64,000 nucleotides of DNA from Nocardiopsis sp. CNR-923 (lineage in GTDB: Bacteria > Actinomycetota > Actinomycetes > Streptosporangiales > Streptosporangiaceae), in assembly GCF_001942255.1 (NCBI RefSeq), contig NZ_MKKC01000120.1, positions 110,805 to 174,804 on the forward strand, read 5' to 3'. This document shows, piece by piece, positions 35,375 to 44,375 of the stretch. Under the pieces are notes generated by a model. It worked only from the letters and a program-made list of their open reading frames with translations. It was not told the DNA's origin and did not search any database. Every line of letters begins with the position of its first letter. The first letter of the stretch is position 1. A program made the position numbers and the translations under genes.

Positions 35375-36889
35375 GTGAACGATTGTGAGCGGCCAGTGCC
35401 CTTCGCCACGCAGATCCAGTCCCGACCGGGAAACCTCGTCGATTCCACCGCGGACCTGCTGGTCCTGCCCGTGCGTGCGGGGGACGGCGGACCGACGGCG
35501 GTCGAAGGGGTCGCTGAGAGCGGGCTGACCGGGACCCTTCCCGCCCCGCTCACCGATCTGTTCACGCACTACTCGCTCACCGGCACGTCCGGCGAGTTCG
35601 TCCAGTTCCCGGTGTCCCGGGACGAGGGCCTGGCGCGGCTGGCGCTTCTGGGAGTGGGCTCGGCGTCGCCCGAGGACCTCCGGAAAGCCGGAGCGGCCCT
35701 GTCCCGGGCGGCCAGGGGGCGGCGCAGCGCCGCCCTGGCCTGGCCCGGTGCGCACTCCGAGGCGGCGACGGCCTTCGCCGAGGGCGCGCTGCTCGCCTCG
35801 TACACGTTCAGCATGAAATCGGGCCAGATCCCCGAGGACAGACGCCCCGCCGAGACCATCGACGTGCTGGGCGAGGCGCCCGAGGACCTCGTGGACGCCC
35901 TGCGTCGAGGCGCGGACCTGGCCGCGGCCACCGCTCTGGCTCGCGACCTCATCAACACGCCCTCCCTGGAGAAGGACCCGGAGTGGATGGTCTCGCGAGC
36001 GCGCGAGGTCGCGGCCGGCAAGGGGCTCCAGGTTCGGGTCTGGGACGAGAAGGACCTCGTGGACGGCGGCTTCGGCGCCATCCTGGGCGTCGGTCAGGGC
36101 TCCTCCCGGCCCCCGCGCATGGTCCAGCTCTCCTACACGCCCGAGAACCCGACCGAGCACGTCGTGCTCGTCGGCAAGGGCATCACGTTCGACACCGGCG
36201 GGCTGTCGCTCAAGCCGAACGACAACATGATGCTGATGAAGACCGACATGAGCGGGTCGGCGATCGTCCTGGCGGTGCTCTCCGCGCTGGCAGAGGTCGG
36301 AGCGTCCGTCCGGGTCACCGGTCTGCTTCCGTTGGCGGAGAACGCCTTCTCCGGAAGCGCCATCCGGGTCGGCGACGTGCTCACGACCTACTCGGGCACC
36401 ACAGTCGAGGTGCTCAACACCGATGCCGAGGGGCGGCTGGTGCTGGCCGACGCCATCGGTTACGCGGTCTCCGAGCTCTCCCCGGACGTCCTGGTGGATG
36501 TGGCGACCCTGACCGGCGCGGCCAAGATCGCGCTCGGCACCGGAACCGGCGCCCTCTTCAGCGACGACGACACGATCGCCGCCGAACTGGAGCGCGCGGG
36601 CCGCGACTCCGGCGAACCGCTCTGGCGCATGCCGCTCACCGACGCGTACGCCCCGACCACCGAGTCCCGGATCGCCGACCTCGCCAACATCGGCACCCGC
36701 GGCAAGGACTTCGGTCCGGCGGGCGCGACCGAGGCCGCGCTGTTCCTCCGAGCGTTCACCGGCGGTGTGCCCTGGGCTCACCTCGACATCGCCGGTCCCG
36801 GCCGGTCGATGAAGGAGAACGGAATCCTCAGCAAGGGCGGCACCGCCTTCGCCACGCGCACGCTGCTGCGCTGGCTCGCCGCGCGCTAG
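35375..36889 (+). CDS. pepA: Leucyl aminopeptidase (M17)
   Basis: 504-residue dinuclear metal aminopeptidase releasing N-terminal residues from peptides. The N-terminal macro-like domain runs to about residue 170. The catalytic domain has GKGITFDTGGLSLKP, the metal ligands in LMKTDMSGSAI, and the signature NTDAEGRLVLADAIG. Length and motif order are standard. GTG 35375 gives NDCERPVPFATQIQSRPGN; GTG 35397 is a possible alternative. The reading frame is intact. Confidence 0.93.
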   Translation: MNDCERPVPFATQIQSRPGNLVDSTADLLVLPVRAGDGGPTAVEGVAESGLTGTLPAPLTDLFTHYSLTGTSGEFVQFPVSRDEGLARLALLGVGSASPEDLRKAGAALSRAARGRRSAALAWPGAHSEAATAFAEGALLASYTFSMKSGQIPEDRRPAETIDVLGEAPEDLVDALRRGADLAAATALARDLINTPSLEKDPEWMVSRAREVAAGKGLQVRVWDEKDLVDGGFGAILGVGQGSSRPPRMVQLSYTPENPTEHVVLVGKGITFDTGGLSLKPNDNMMLMKTDMSGSAIVLAVLSALAEVGASVRVTGLLPLAENAFSGSAIRVGDVLTTYSGTTVEVLNTDAEGRLVLADAIGYAVSELSPDVLVDVATLTGAAKIALGTGTGALFSDDDTIAAELERAGRDSGEPLWRMPLTDAYAPTTESRIADLANIGTRGKDFGPAGATEAALFLRAFTGGVPWAHLDIAGPGRSMKENGILSKGGTAFATRTLLRWLAAR

Positions 36890-37100
36890 GCCGTCAGCGG
36901 CCGGGGCCACGGTCGCGGCACGCCGGTGACCGGATCGTCCACCGGCGTGCCGTCCACACCGGGCACCCCACGCGGCGGGTCCGGAACGAACCCCCGCCTC
37001 GGTGGGTCCGCCGACGCCACCGCGGTCGGACCGCACACGGGCGGGGTTCCCGTGTGGCGGAAGGGGCGGGGTCGACGGCGGATCGGTCGGGGAACCGCCG

Positions 37101-37691
37101 TCAGGGGCGGATGGCGGCCAGTAGTCCCTCCCCCACGGGCATCAGCAAAGGCACGAACGCGCCGTCCTCCCGCACCCGCTGCACCACCTCGCGCACGGCG
37201 GTCTCCGCCGGATCGGGGGCGCGCAGCGGCCCGTCCGGTTCGGAGGAGGCGGCCAACGCGCCGTGGAACACCGCCACGCCGCCCGGACGCAGCAGCCGCT
37301 GCGCCTCGGCCAGGTATTCGGAGTAGGACTCGCGGTCGGCGTCGACGAAGACCAGGTCGTATCCGCCGTCGGTGAGCCGTGGGAGCACCTCCAGCGCCCG
37401 CCCGCGAATCAGTCTCGCCCGGCCCGCGCCGAACCCCTCACCGGTGAACACCGTGCGGGCGTAGGCCTGGTACTCGGCGTCGGTGTCCACGGAGGTGAGG
37501 ATCGCGTCGGTGGCCATGCCCCGCAGCAGCCACACTCCGGACACACCGCACCCCGTGCCGACCTCCACGACCGACCGGGCCCCGATCGCCGCGACCAGGA
37601 ACCGCAGAGCCGCGCCCGTCACCGGGTCCACGGGCGGTGCCGACGACTTGCGCGCCGTGTCGTAGGCGTCGACCAGGGGGCCGTCCCCCAC
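37101..37691 (-). CDS. SAM-dependent O-methyltransferase next to sigE
   Basis: 196 residues in this frame. SAM-binding core VVEVGTGCGVSGVWLLRGM (motif I), then SVDTDAEYQAYARTVF and DLVFVDADRESYSEYLAEA. This catechol-O-methyltransferase-like family is usually encoded divergently from the SigE-type sigma factor in actinomycetes, as here. Coding similarity appears to extend about 28 residues upstream (ITWVRTEQDRFAQDAV) without an in-frame start before a TAG near 37780, so the N-terminus is uncertain; the printed sequence may be wrong there. Confidence 0.8.
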   Translation of the reverse strand: MGDGPLVDAYDTARKSSAPPVDPVTGAALRFLVAAIGARSVVEVGTGCGVSGVWLLRGMATDAILTSVDTDAEYQAYARTVFTGEGFGAGRARLIRGRALEVLPRLTDGGYDLVFVDADRESYSEYLAEAQRLLRPGGVAVFHGALAASSEPDGPLRAPDPAETAVREVVQRVREDGAFVPLLMPVGEGLLAAIRP

Positions 37692-38026
37692 GGCGTCCTG
37701 GGCGAAGCGGTCCTGCTCGGTCCGGACCCAGGTGATCCGGGCCGCGCTCTGATCCGTGCTGGTGATGACGGCCTCCCGCTACGGTGGTCACGGTGTGGGC
37801 GGACCTCCTGACCAGCGACACGTCACACATCGTGGTGTGATGTTCGCGATCGGGTCACGTCCCTGGCGCAAGATTAGCCTGAACGGGCGCGAACTCCGAG
37901 CGTGGCGGCGGGAACTTAACGGGCGTTCCCCAGCGTTAAATCGGGAGGAACGCACGTCGACCGCCATGAAGTACCTCCCCCCGAGCAACCCGCGTGCGTC
38001 TCGTCGACGGGATGAAGGGAGCAACG

Positions 38027-38623
38027 GTGCCAGAGACCGGCCCAGCCGTGGAATTCGAGGCCTGGGAACCCCCGAGCTGGGAAGAGGTCGTCCGGGTCCA
38101 CTCACCCCGGGTGTACCGGCTCGCCTACCGGCTCACCGGCAACAAGCACGACGCCGAGGACCTCACCCAGGAGGTCTTCATCCGTGTGTTCCGCTCCCTG
38201 GCCAACTACACACCCGGCACCTTCGAGGGGTGGCTGCACCGCATCACCACCAACCTCTTCCTCGACATGGCCCGCCGTAAGGCGCGCATCCGCTTCGAGG
38301 GGCTGGCCGAGAACGCCGACGAACGCCTGGAGGGGCGGGAGCCCTCGCCCGCCCAGCGCTACGACGACCGCCACTTCGACGCCGACGTGCAGAGCGCCCT
38401 CGACGCCCTGCCCGCCGAGTTCCGCGCCCCCGTCGTCCTGTGCGACATCGAGGGCCTCTCCTACGAGGAGATCGCCGCGACGCTCGACGTCAAGCTCGGA
38501 ACCGTCCGCAGCCGTATCCACCGGGGCCGCGCCCAGCTGCGCCGCGCCCTGGAACACCGGCGGGCCCTGGCCGTCGGGAAGGACGCGGGCGGCGCTCACG
38601 CGACCAACGGGGAGGCGGAATGA
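38027..38623 (+). CDS. sigE: ECF sigma factor, SigE-type
   Basis: 198-residue ECF sigma factor responding to envelope stress. Region 2: VYRLAYRLTGNKHDAEDLTQ, then EVFIRVFRSL; region 4: SYEEIAATLDVKLGTVRSRI, then HRGRAQLRRAL. GTG 38027 is chosen because GGGAG lies about six bases upstream; ATG 38012 is possible. It overlaps the anti-sigma gene by ATGA, which in turn overlaps an RseB-like gene, so the three are one operon. Divergent from the methyltransferase, as in related genomes. Probably autoregulated and released by loss of the zinc-finger anti-sigma factor. Confidence 0.88.
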   Translation: MPETGPAVEFEAWEPPSWEEVVRVHSPRVYRLAYRLTGNKHDAEDLTQEVFIRVFRSLANYTPGTFEGWLHRITTNLFLDMARRKARIRFEGLAENADERLEGREPSPAQRYDDRHFDADVQSALDALPAEFRAPVVLCDIEGLSYEEIAATLDVKLGTVRSRIHRGRAQLRRALEHRRALAVGKDAGGAHATNGEAE

Positions 38624-39378
38624 GCATGGACCACCTCGGAGAGCGGCTCTCCGCGCTCGTCGACGGCGAGCTCGGCCCGGCCGAGCACGAACGCGCCCTG
38701 ATCCACCTGGCCAAGTGCGAGTCGTGCCGGTTCGAGGCCGACATGACGCGCAGGCTCAAGCGGCGGTTGAACGGTCTCGGCGAGCCCGAGCCGGACAACG
38801 ACTTCCTGGGGCGCCTGGCCAGCCTGTCCCGCGACCCCGGATCCACGTCGGACGACCGCGACCGCCCGGGGCCGCCGCCCGGAGGCGCCGGGTTCGGGAT
38901 GCGTCCTCCCCTGGGCTCCTCCCGCCCCCTCGGAGGGCGTCCCCTCGGGGGGCTGGGCGGCCCGCCGGGTCCGCTCGTCGCCGAGGCGGCCGGCGCCGGC
39001 CCGGTGGCCACCGCGACGGAGCCCGTGGTCGCCGCACGGTCCATCCCCGACGTCCGCCCGGTGCGCCGCCGTGGCGCCCAGCGCCTCGCCCACCTGTTCC
39101 CACCGCTCCCGGGCGGGCGGTACGCGGTCGCGGGCGTGGCGGTGGCCACGGCACTGCTCGGCTCGGCGTTCGTCGCGGGCGGGCACGACGAGGGGACGCC
39201 GGTCGTCGAACCCCGGCTCGCCGACTACGCCGTCGAACACGCGATGACCACGCGGCACGTTCCGGTCGTCGCTTCGCAGACCCCGGCCGCCGAGTCGGGC
39301 GGCTCCGCGTCCGTCGGGGACCAGGGAGGGCGGCCCCAGACCGTGGGAGCCCCGAACCCGACCGAAACGACCCGGTGA
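38620..39378 (+). CDS. rseA: Zinc-finger anti-sigma factor (RseA-like)
   Basis: 252 residues. The N-terminal anti-sigma domain has the ZAS signature H-x3-C-x2-C in ALIHLAKCESCRFEADMTRR. A long Pro/Gly linker is followed by one membrane helix (YAVAGVAVATALLGSAFVAG) and a short outer segment. This is the topology of a membrane-bound anti-sigma factor whose cleavage frees sigma-E. ATG 38620 overlaps the sigE stop, with a GGGGAGG site upstream. Confidence 0.85.
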   Translation: MSMDHLGERLSALVDGELGPAEHERALIHLAKCESCRFEADMTRRLKRRLNGLGEPEPDNDFLGRLASLSRDPGSTSDDRDRPGPPPGGAGFGMRPPLGSSRPLGGRPLGGLGGPPGPLVAEAAGAGPVATATEPVVAARSIPDVRPVRRRGAQRLAHLFPPLPGGRYAVAGVAVATALLGSAFVAGGHDEGTPVVEPRLADYAVEHAMTTRHVPVVASQTPAAESGGSASVGDQGGRPQTVGAPNPTETTR

Positions 39379-40484
39379 GCGCGGAGGATTCCTCCTCCCG
39401 CCCGTCCCTCGCCCTGGTGGCCCTGGCCGCGCTGTGCCTGCTGTGCCTGACGGCCGGGTCCCATCCCGACTCCTCCGACGTGCCCGCCGAGGGCCGTGAC
39501 GACGGGATGCAGGTCCTGCGGAGGGCCTCCCTCACCGAGGACGAACTGTCCTACACGGCGGTGCGCACGGTGTCCGGACCGGCGGGCGGAACCGGAACGG
39601 CCGGGCGCACGGACCGGGAGATCAGGCTGCGCGTGGTGAGCCGGCCGGGGCAGGGGATCGCCCTGGCCCGTCTCGGTGAGGGCGTCGACGGCGGGGACGC
39701 CGGTGGGGAGTTCGACGGCGCCTTCGTCGTGCGGGACTCCTCGGAGTTGGACGCGCTCGACGGGCGCCTGCTGCGGATGCTGGAGGACACCTACCGCGTC
39801 ACCGACGCCGGTCCCGCGGAGCTGGACGGGCGCGCCGTCCGCCTGGTGGAGGCCGACCGGTCGGACGGCTCGGTCGCGGGCCGGTTCTGGGTGGACGCCG
39901 ACACGGGGTTGCTCGTCGGCCGCACCGTCTACGAGGAGTCGGGCGAGGTCGCGCTGAGTTCCCGCCTGACCGACGTGCGCGTGGGGGAGGGCGACTGGCC
40001 CGTGGAGGCCCACGGCGGTGAGCCCTGGGGCGACGTGCTGACCCCGGACGAACGCGACGCCCTCCGCGACGGCGACTGGTGCCTGCCCGAGGACCTCACG
40101 TGGAACCTGCGGCTGGTGGACGCCCGGTCCACCTACCTGGGGGAGCACCGTGTCGTGCACGCCATCTACTCGGATGGTCTGTCCCAGGTGTCCGTCTTCG
40201 CCCAACGTGGGAAGCTGGGAACGGAACATCCCTCGACACATCGTGACGGACACACCGGAACCGGGGCGGGGGGAGGTGGCGCCACGACACGGCATGGCGG
40301 GATCTTCGGCGGTGACGTCGGTCAGTACCAGAGCGTGTGGCAGTCCGAGGGGTTCGTCTTCGCGGTCCTGGCGGACGCTCCCGCGGGCCTGGCCTCCTCC
40401 GCGGTGATCGCGTTGCCGGGGCCCGAGAGCTCCGGGTTCTGGGCCAGAGTGCGGCGCGGTCTGTCCAGGTGGGGGGTCCCCTGA
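39375..40484 (+). CDS. MucB/RseB-like sigma-E regulatory protein
   Basis: 369 residues. GTG 39375 overlaps the anti-sigma stop. An N-terminal hydrophobic signal/anchor (LALVALAALCLLCLTAGSHP) precedes an extracytoplasmic domain with MucB/RseB features: ASLTEDELSYTAVRTVSGPA, FWVDADTGLLVGRTVYEESG, and the C-terminal domain VHAIYSDGLSQVSVFAQRGK. In proteobacteria RseB senses mislocalised lipoproteins and shields RseA from proteolysis; the same arrangement here implies a similar two-component lock. The tail after 300 is His/Gly-rich. Confidence 0.75.
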   Translation: MSAEDSSSRPSLALVALAALCLLCLTAGSHPDSSDVPAEGRDDGMQVLRRASLTEDELSYTAVRTVSGPAGGTGTAGRTDREIRLRVVSRPGQGIALARLGEGVDGGDAGGEFDGAFVVRDSSELDALDGRLLRMLEDTYRVTDAGPAELDGRAVRLVEADRSDGSVAGRFWVDADTGLLVGRTVYEESGEVALSSRLTDVRVGEGDWPVEAHGGEPWGDVLTPDERDALRDGDWCLPEDLTWNLRLVDARSTYLGEHRVVHAIYSDGLSQVSVFAQRGKLGTEHPSTHRDGHTGTGAGGGGATTRHGGIFGGDVGQYQSVWQSEGFVFAVLADAPAGLASSAVIALPGPESSGFWARVRRGLSRWGVP

Positions 40485-40548
40485 CCCCCGCCAGCGCACG
40501 CCGCGCGCCGACCCCCTCGACCACACAAGAGTACGGAACGGGTCTTGG

Positions 40549-40959
40549 GTGAGGACGACGGCCGCCCCGTCGAGCGGTGGAGCACCCCCAGATCCGGGCG
40601 CACGCGGCGTGGCGGCCGTCTCGGGACAGGAACCCGCGGCGCTCCCCCGTGGCCGGTTCCGGTCACTCGGCCCGATACCGCGCGGTATCGGGCGGGCGTC
40701 CCCGCCGACGCGTTCCCACCGGCCACTGGCTGGAACCGGATCACGCACCGAGTGCGGCGGGAAGGTGACGCTCACCGTCCAGGTCCGCAAGCACCGGCCA
40801 GCGTGGCCCGATCTGGCCGTGGCCGAGACCACCAGGACCGATTTCACGTCCGGAAATCTCACGGCGCGCGGCGACTGCGAGGGAAATGGCACGTACTTCA
40901 CCGAGACCCGCAGCTCGACCGGCAACAAACTCGCCTCCGGGCGCGTCACTCGATGCTGA
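40549..40959 (+). pseudogene. Fragment of a small secreted-type protein
   Basis: An open frame whose last 70 residues look genuinely coding: ECGGKVTLTVQVRKHRPAWP, TRTDFTSGNLTARGDCEGNG, TYFTETRSSTGNKLASGRVT. They contain three Cys and the repetitive Thr/Ser/Gly composition of exported proteins. The first 65 residues are low-complexity and have no signal peptide, so the start is missing or in another frame. It lies between the sigma operon and the ABC exporter. Family not recognised. Confidence 0.3.
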
Positions 40960-40981
40960 GGGAACCGACCGAAATCCCCCG

Positions 40982-41785
40982 ATGACCACCACGCGACTTC
41001 AACGAGTGGAAACGGACGAGCCCATGCGCGTCACCGCACAGGACCTGGAATTCGGGTACCGGCGCGGGAGAAGGGTCCTCGACGGCCTCTCCTGGACCGT
41101 CGAGCCCGGTGTCACCGGACTGATCGGGCCCAACGGATCAGGGAAGACCACCCTGCTCTCGCTGCTGGTGACGCTGCTGCCGGTCGGAGACGGACGGCTG
41201 CTCGTCGGCGACCACGACCTCTCCACGCATCGGGGGCGGTCCGGTGCACGGAGGGCACTGGGGTTCGTCCCCCAGCGCTTCTCCCTCGCCGGAGAGCTCA
41301 CCGTGGCGGACACGGTCGCCTACGCGGCGTGGGCGCACGGGGTGGGCCGGCGCGAGTGCGGGACGGCGGCGCGGCGGGCTCTGGACCTGGTCGACCTCAC
41401 CTCCCTCTCCGGACACCGCACCCGCACGCTGTCCGGTGGCCAGCGTCAGCGAGTCGGCATCGCCGCCGCACTCGCCCACGACCCCCGGTTCCTGGTTTTG
41501 GACGAGCCCACGGCGGGTCTCGACCCAGGGCAGCGGCTCCGCGTGCGCGAGGTGGTGGCCCGGCTCGGGCGGGACCGGACGGTGCTGGTCGCCACCCACC
41601 TCATCGAGGACGTCGCCCACGTGTGCTCCCGGGTCGGCGTCCTGGCGGGCGGACGGATCGAGTTCCACGGCACGTTCGCCCAGCTGAAGCGGTTGATCGC
41701 GGGCGGCTCCGGCGGGAGCCCCCACGGCTCCGGGTTCGAGCGGGCCTACGACCGGCTGATCGCACGGATCGGGGAGCGCGCGTGA
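40982..41785 (+). CDS. ABC transporter ATP-binding protein
   Basis: 267-residue ATPase subunit of an exporter-type ABC system. Walker A GLIGPNGSGKTTLLSLLVTL, Q-loop ALGFVPQRFSLAGELTV, signature LSGGQRQRVGIAAAL, Walker B FLVLDEPTAGLDPGQRLR, and switch His in VLVATHLIEDVAHV are all intact. ATG 40982 or internal ATG 41024. It overlaps the permease gene (GTGA at 41782), and with the two membrane genes that follow it forms a three-gene transporter operon. Substrate unknown. Confidence 0.9.
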   Translation: MTTTRLQRVETDEPMRVTAQDLEFGYRRGRRVLDGLSWTVEPGVTGLIGPNGSGKTTLLSLLVTLLPVGDGRLLVGDHDLSTHRGRSGARRALGFVPQRFSLAGELTVADTVAYAAWAHGVGRRECGTAARRALDLVDLTSLSGHRTRTLSGGQRQRVGIAAALAHDPRFLVLDEPTAGLDPGQRLRVREVVARLGRDRTVLVATHLIEDVAHVCSRVGVLAGGRIEFHGTFAQLKRLIAGGSGGSPHGSGFERAYDRLIARIGERA

Positions 41786-43089
41786 AGCCCGCCGCGACCC
41801 GCGCATCGCCGGTGTTCTGGCCGGTCCCCCCGATGTTCGTCCTGGTTCCGGCCGGGATCATCCTCCTCCTCACACTCACTTCGACGTGGGGCCACCTGTC
41901 CTGGCGCGCCCTCGACTGGGTCCACCTGTCCTCCGAGGTCGGAGCCCAGGCACGCGTCCCGGTCGTGGTGGCGGCGGGCGCCGCCGCACTGGTGGCCGCC
42001 CGGTTCACCCGTCCCACCCTCGTGTTCGCCCAGCGCTGGCAGCCGCGCGTGCAGCGGGACGTCCCGTGGCGGCACTGCGCGGTGGTCGCGGGCTGGTGCC
42101 TGGCCGCCTACCTCGCCGGGCTGGTCCCGCTCACCCTCGCCGTCGCCGGGCGGGGCGCCGGGGTCCCGGACGTGTCCGCGGTCGCGGGCGCCCTGGCGGG
42201 GTTCGCGGCCCTGACCGTGTTCGGGTACGTGTGCGGCGTCGCGCTGCGCGGTGCGCTCGCCGTCCCCGTGGCGACCGGCCTGGTGTTCCTCCTGACCAGC
42301 CTCCCCCTGGCGGCCGACGCATGGAGTGCGCTGGCCCTCCAGCTCCCCGTCTCCCCCTCCCTGGGGAGGCAGGAGAGCACGGCCCTCGGCCTCTACCGGC
42401 TGGGGTACTTCATGCTCCTGACCGTCGCGCTCTCCTGGACGGTCCCGTGGCTGCTGCGAACGCCGCGACGGGTCTCGGCCGCGCACGGGTTCGCCGTGGC
42501 TGCGGTCGCGGTCGCGGTCGCCCTGCCCCATCTGCGCCCGTTCCCGCTGCTGGCCTACGCCGGGGCCGGCGCCGAGGTCTGCGCCGAGCGGGACGGCGTC
42601 CGCGCGTGCGTCCACGAGGGGCACCGGGACGAACTGGCCACGATCGTCGGTCTGGCCGCTCCGGTGTTCGACGCCTACGGCCTGCCGAGCGCCGCGCCCG
42701 CCCAGGTGCGCGATCTCAGCCTGGCGAAGGACGACGACGAAGTGCTCAACGGGGCCGAGCGCGGCGTGCTCTGGCTGCGCGTGTACCCGGGGTGGGACCC
42801 GCACCAGGAGGTGCCGGCGGCCGCGGCGGACTGGCTCGTGCCCGACGTGTTCCGGTGCGGCTCCGGAGGTGTGGCCAGCCTGGATCCGGACGCGGAGCCG
42901 TCGGCGCGTCGGGCCGCGGTCCTGGAGGGCCTCCGGACCTGGCTGGTCTCCCGTGCCCGAGGCGGCCCGTCGGACGCCGGGCCCTTCACCGGGGTCTCCG
43001 CCGACCAGGTTCGGGCCTGGATCCGGCGCGACGCGGACCGTCTCGCGGCGTGTGAGGTGGCTCCGGAGGACCTGCCATGGCGAACGTGA
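41782..43089 (+). CDS. ABC transporter permease with large extracytoplasmic domain
   Basis: 435 residues. About six membrane helices in the first 270 residues (FVLVPAGIILLLTLTSTWGH; VVAGWCLAAYLAGLVPLTLA; AGALAGFAALTVFGYVCGVA; LGYFMLLTVALSWTVPWLLR; AAVAVAVALPHLRPFPLLAY) are followed by a 160-residue soluble domain. Two Cys in the latter (AEVCAERDGVRACVHEG) are spaced for a disulfide, which puts it outside the cell. Partner of the ATPase by overlap. It overlaps the next membrane gene by 13 bases. No subfamily recognised. Confidence 0.65.
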   Translation: MKPAATRASPVFWPVPPMFVLVPAGIILLLTLTSTWGHLSWRALDWVHLSSEVGAQARVPVVVAAGAAALVAARFTRPTLVFAQRWQPRVQRDVPWRHCAVVAGWCLAAYLAGLVPLTLAVAGRGAGVPDVSAVAGALAGFAALTVFGYVCGVALRGALAVPVATGLVFLLTSLPLAADAWSALALQLPVSPSLGRQESTALGLYRLGYFMLLTVALSWTVPWLLRTPRRVSAAHGFAVAAVAVAVALPHLRPFPLLAYAGAGAEVCAERDGVRACVHEGHRDELATIVGLAAPVFDAYGLPSAAPAQVRDLSLAKDDDEVLNGAERGVLWLRVYPGWDPHQEVPAAAADWLVPDVFRCGSGGVASLDPDAEPSARRAAVLEGLRTWLVSRARGGPSDAGPFTGVSADQVRAWIRRDADRLAACEVAPEDLPWRT

Positions 43090-43736
43090 CCGCGCGGCCC
43101 TCCCTGCTGCCGATGACGGGGGCCCTGGTCGCCGCGGCGGTCGCAGCGCTGCTCGGTCTGGCAGCGGCGGGTGTCGTGGTGCCGGTCTCCCTCGTCGGCT
43201 GGCCTCATGAGGAGCGGCGCGTCCCCGTCGCGGAACTGCTGTTCGTGTGCGCAGCCTCGGCCGGTGCGTGGTCGAACCGGCCAAGGCTGTGGATCTGGGA
43301 GCGGCTCGGCGGCGTCCGCACCCGGCTGCGGGCCGCGGCGGTGGCGGCCCTGGGCGTGTCCCTGCCCGTCCTGGCGGTCCTGGCCGTCCTCCCCGCCGTC
43401 GACCACGCACAGGACCGGTGGCTGATGGTCACCAACGTGCTCCTCTCGGCCTCCGGCGTGTACCTGCTCGCTCCCGTCCTCGGCCCGGTCGTCTCCGGGA
43501 CGACCGTCCTGGGCGGCGTGTTCGCGGGCGCCGTGGCCTGCAACGCCGTTCCGGGGCTCCACCGGGCGATCCCGTACGCGTACGCGGGCGGCCACGGGTG
43601 GGCCGTTCCGGATCTGCTGCCGCCCGGCGCGGTCCCCGCCCTGGCCGTCGCTTCCGCACTGGCTGCGGTGGGCGTCCACGCGGCGACCCGAGGCGCCACC
43701 ACTCGCGTGCACCTGAGAACGGAGGCCGAGGGATGA
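43077..43736 (+). CDS. Membrane protein, third component of the ABC operon
   Basis: 219 residues, about six membrane helices (GALVAAAVAALLGLAAAGVV; ELLFVCAASAGAWSNRPRLW; AVAALGVSLPVLAVLAVLPA; VTNVLLSASGVYLLAPVLGP; VLGGVFAGAVACNAVPGL; VPALAVASALAAVGVHAATR). ATG 43077 overlaps the permease stop. Probably a second membrane subunit of the exporter. Family not recognised. Confidence 0.6.
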   Translation: MANVTARPSLLPMTGALVAAAVAALLGLAAAGVVVPVSLVGWPHEERRVPVAELLFVCAASAGAWSNRPRLWIWERLGGVRTRLRAAAVAALGVSLPVLAVLAVLPAVDHAQDRWLMVTNVLLSASGVYLLAPVLGPVVSGTTVLGGVFAGAVACNAVPGLHRAIPYAYAGGHGWAVPDLLPPGAVPALAVASALAAVGVHAATRGATTRVHLRTEAEG

Positions 43737-43810
43737 GGACCGCCCCCCGACCGGGGTGAGCACGCTGGTTCAGCCAGTGCGGGACCTGTCCCCATCATCA
43801 GACGTCCTAC

Positions 43811-43826
43811 GTACAATTTCTTGTAC
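43811..43826. promoter_or_regulatory. YefM operator
   Basis: GTACAA-TTTC-TTGTAC, a perfect inverted repeat 40 bases upstream of yefM. YefM-type antitoxins are known to bind TGTACA-containing palindromes, so this is the likely autoregulatory site. Confidence 0.65.
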
Positions 43827-43866
43827 AACTATGCTCGGTTCGGGTGAGCTGTGAAGGGCTGAAGAC

Positions 43867-44118
43867 ATGAAGACCATGACCTACTCCGAGTCTCGGGCCA
43901 ACTACGCCGCCACGCTCGACTCCGTGATCGACGACCGTGAGGAGGTCGTCATCACCAGAGCCGGGCGAGAGCCCGTGGTCCTGGTCGCACTCTCCGAGTA
44001 CGAGACACTCAAGGAGACCGCCCACCTTCTCCGCAGCCCGGAGAACGCCCGTCGACTCGTGACCGCGATCGAGGAGCTGGAGTCCGGCCGCGGGATCGAG
44101 AGGGGATTGGCCGAGTGA
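43867..44118 (+). CDS. yefM: YefM-family antitoxin
   Basis: 83 residues of the Phd/YefM fold: MTYSESRANYAATLDSVIDD, then EVVITRAGREPVVLVALSEY for DNA binding and dimerisation, and a C-terminal helix SPENARRLVTAIEELESG that wraps the toxin. It overlaps the toxin gene at its stop (GTGA). It represses the operon, probably through the palindrome at 43811-43826. Confidence 0.92.
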   Translation: MKTMTYSESRANYAATLDSVIDDREEVVITRAGREPVVLVALSEYETLKETAHLLRSPENARRLVTAIEELESGRGIERGLAE

Positions 44119-44375
44119 GGCTGGTCTGGGCGGAGAGCGCCTGGGAGGACTACGTCTGGTGGCAGAACCAGGACCGGAAGATCCTCAACCGCATCAACAC
44201 CCTGATCAAGGACATCGCCCGCAACGGCAACGAGGGCTTCGGGAAGCCGGAACCGCTCCGTCACGGCTTCCAGGGCTACTGGTCGCGCCGGATCACCGAG
44301 GAGCACAAGCTCGTGTACACGCAGGTCGAAGGCGAGATCTGCATCGCCGCCTGCAAGTACCACTATGGCAAGTGA
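44115..44375 (+). CDS. yoeB: YoeB-family mRNA-interferase toxin
   Basis: 86-residue RelE-superfamily toxin that cleaves mRNA at the ribosomal A site. The full family sequence is present: LVWAESAWEDYVWWQNQDRK, EPLRHGFQGYWSRRITEEHK, LVYTQ, and the terminal ACKYHYGK with the catalytic His. Catalytic Glu and Arg lie in the middle segment. GTG 44115 overlaps the yefM stop. The pair is complete and looks functional. Confidence 0.93.
   Translation: MRLVWAESAWEDYVWWQNQDRKILNRINTLIKDIARNGNEGFGKPEPLRHGFQGYWSRRITEEHKLVYTQVEGEICIAACKYHYGK

Noticed and set aside
37438..37830. Upstream frame as true N-terminus of the O-methyltransferase
   Set aside because: Joining it needs a frame change of the opposite sign to the one-base losses seen elsewhere, and an in-frame TAG precedes the candidate region; left as an uncertain start.
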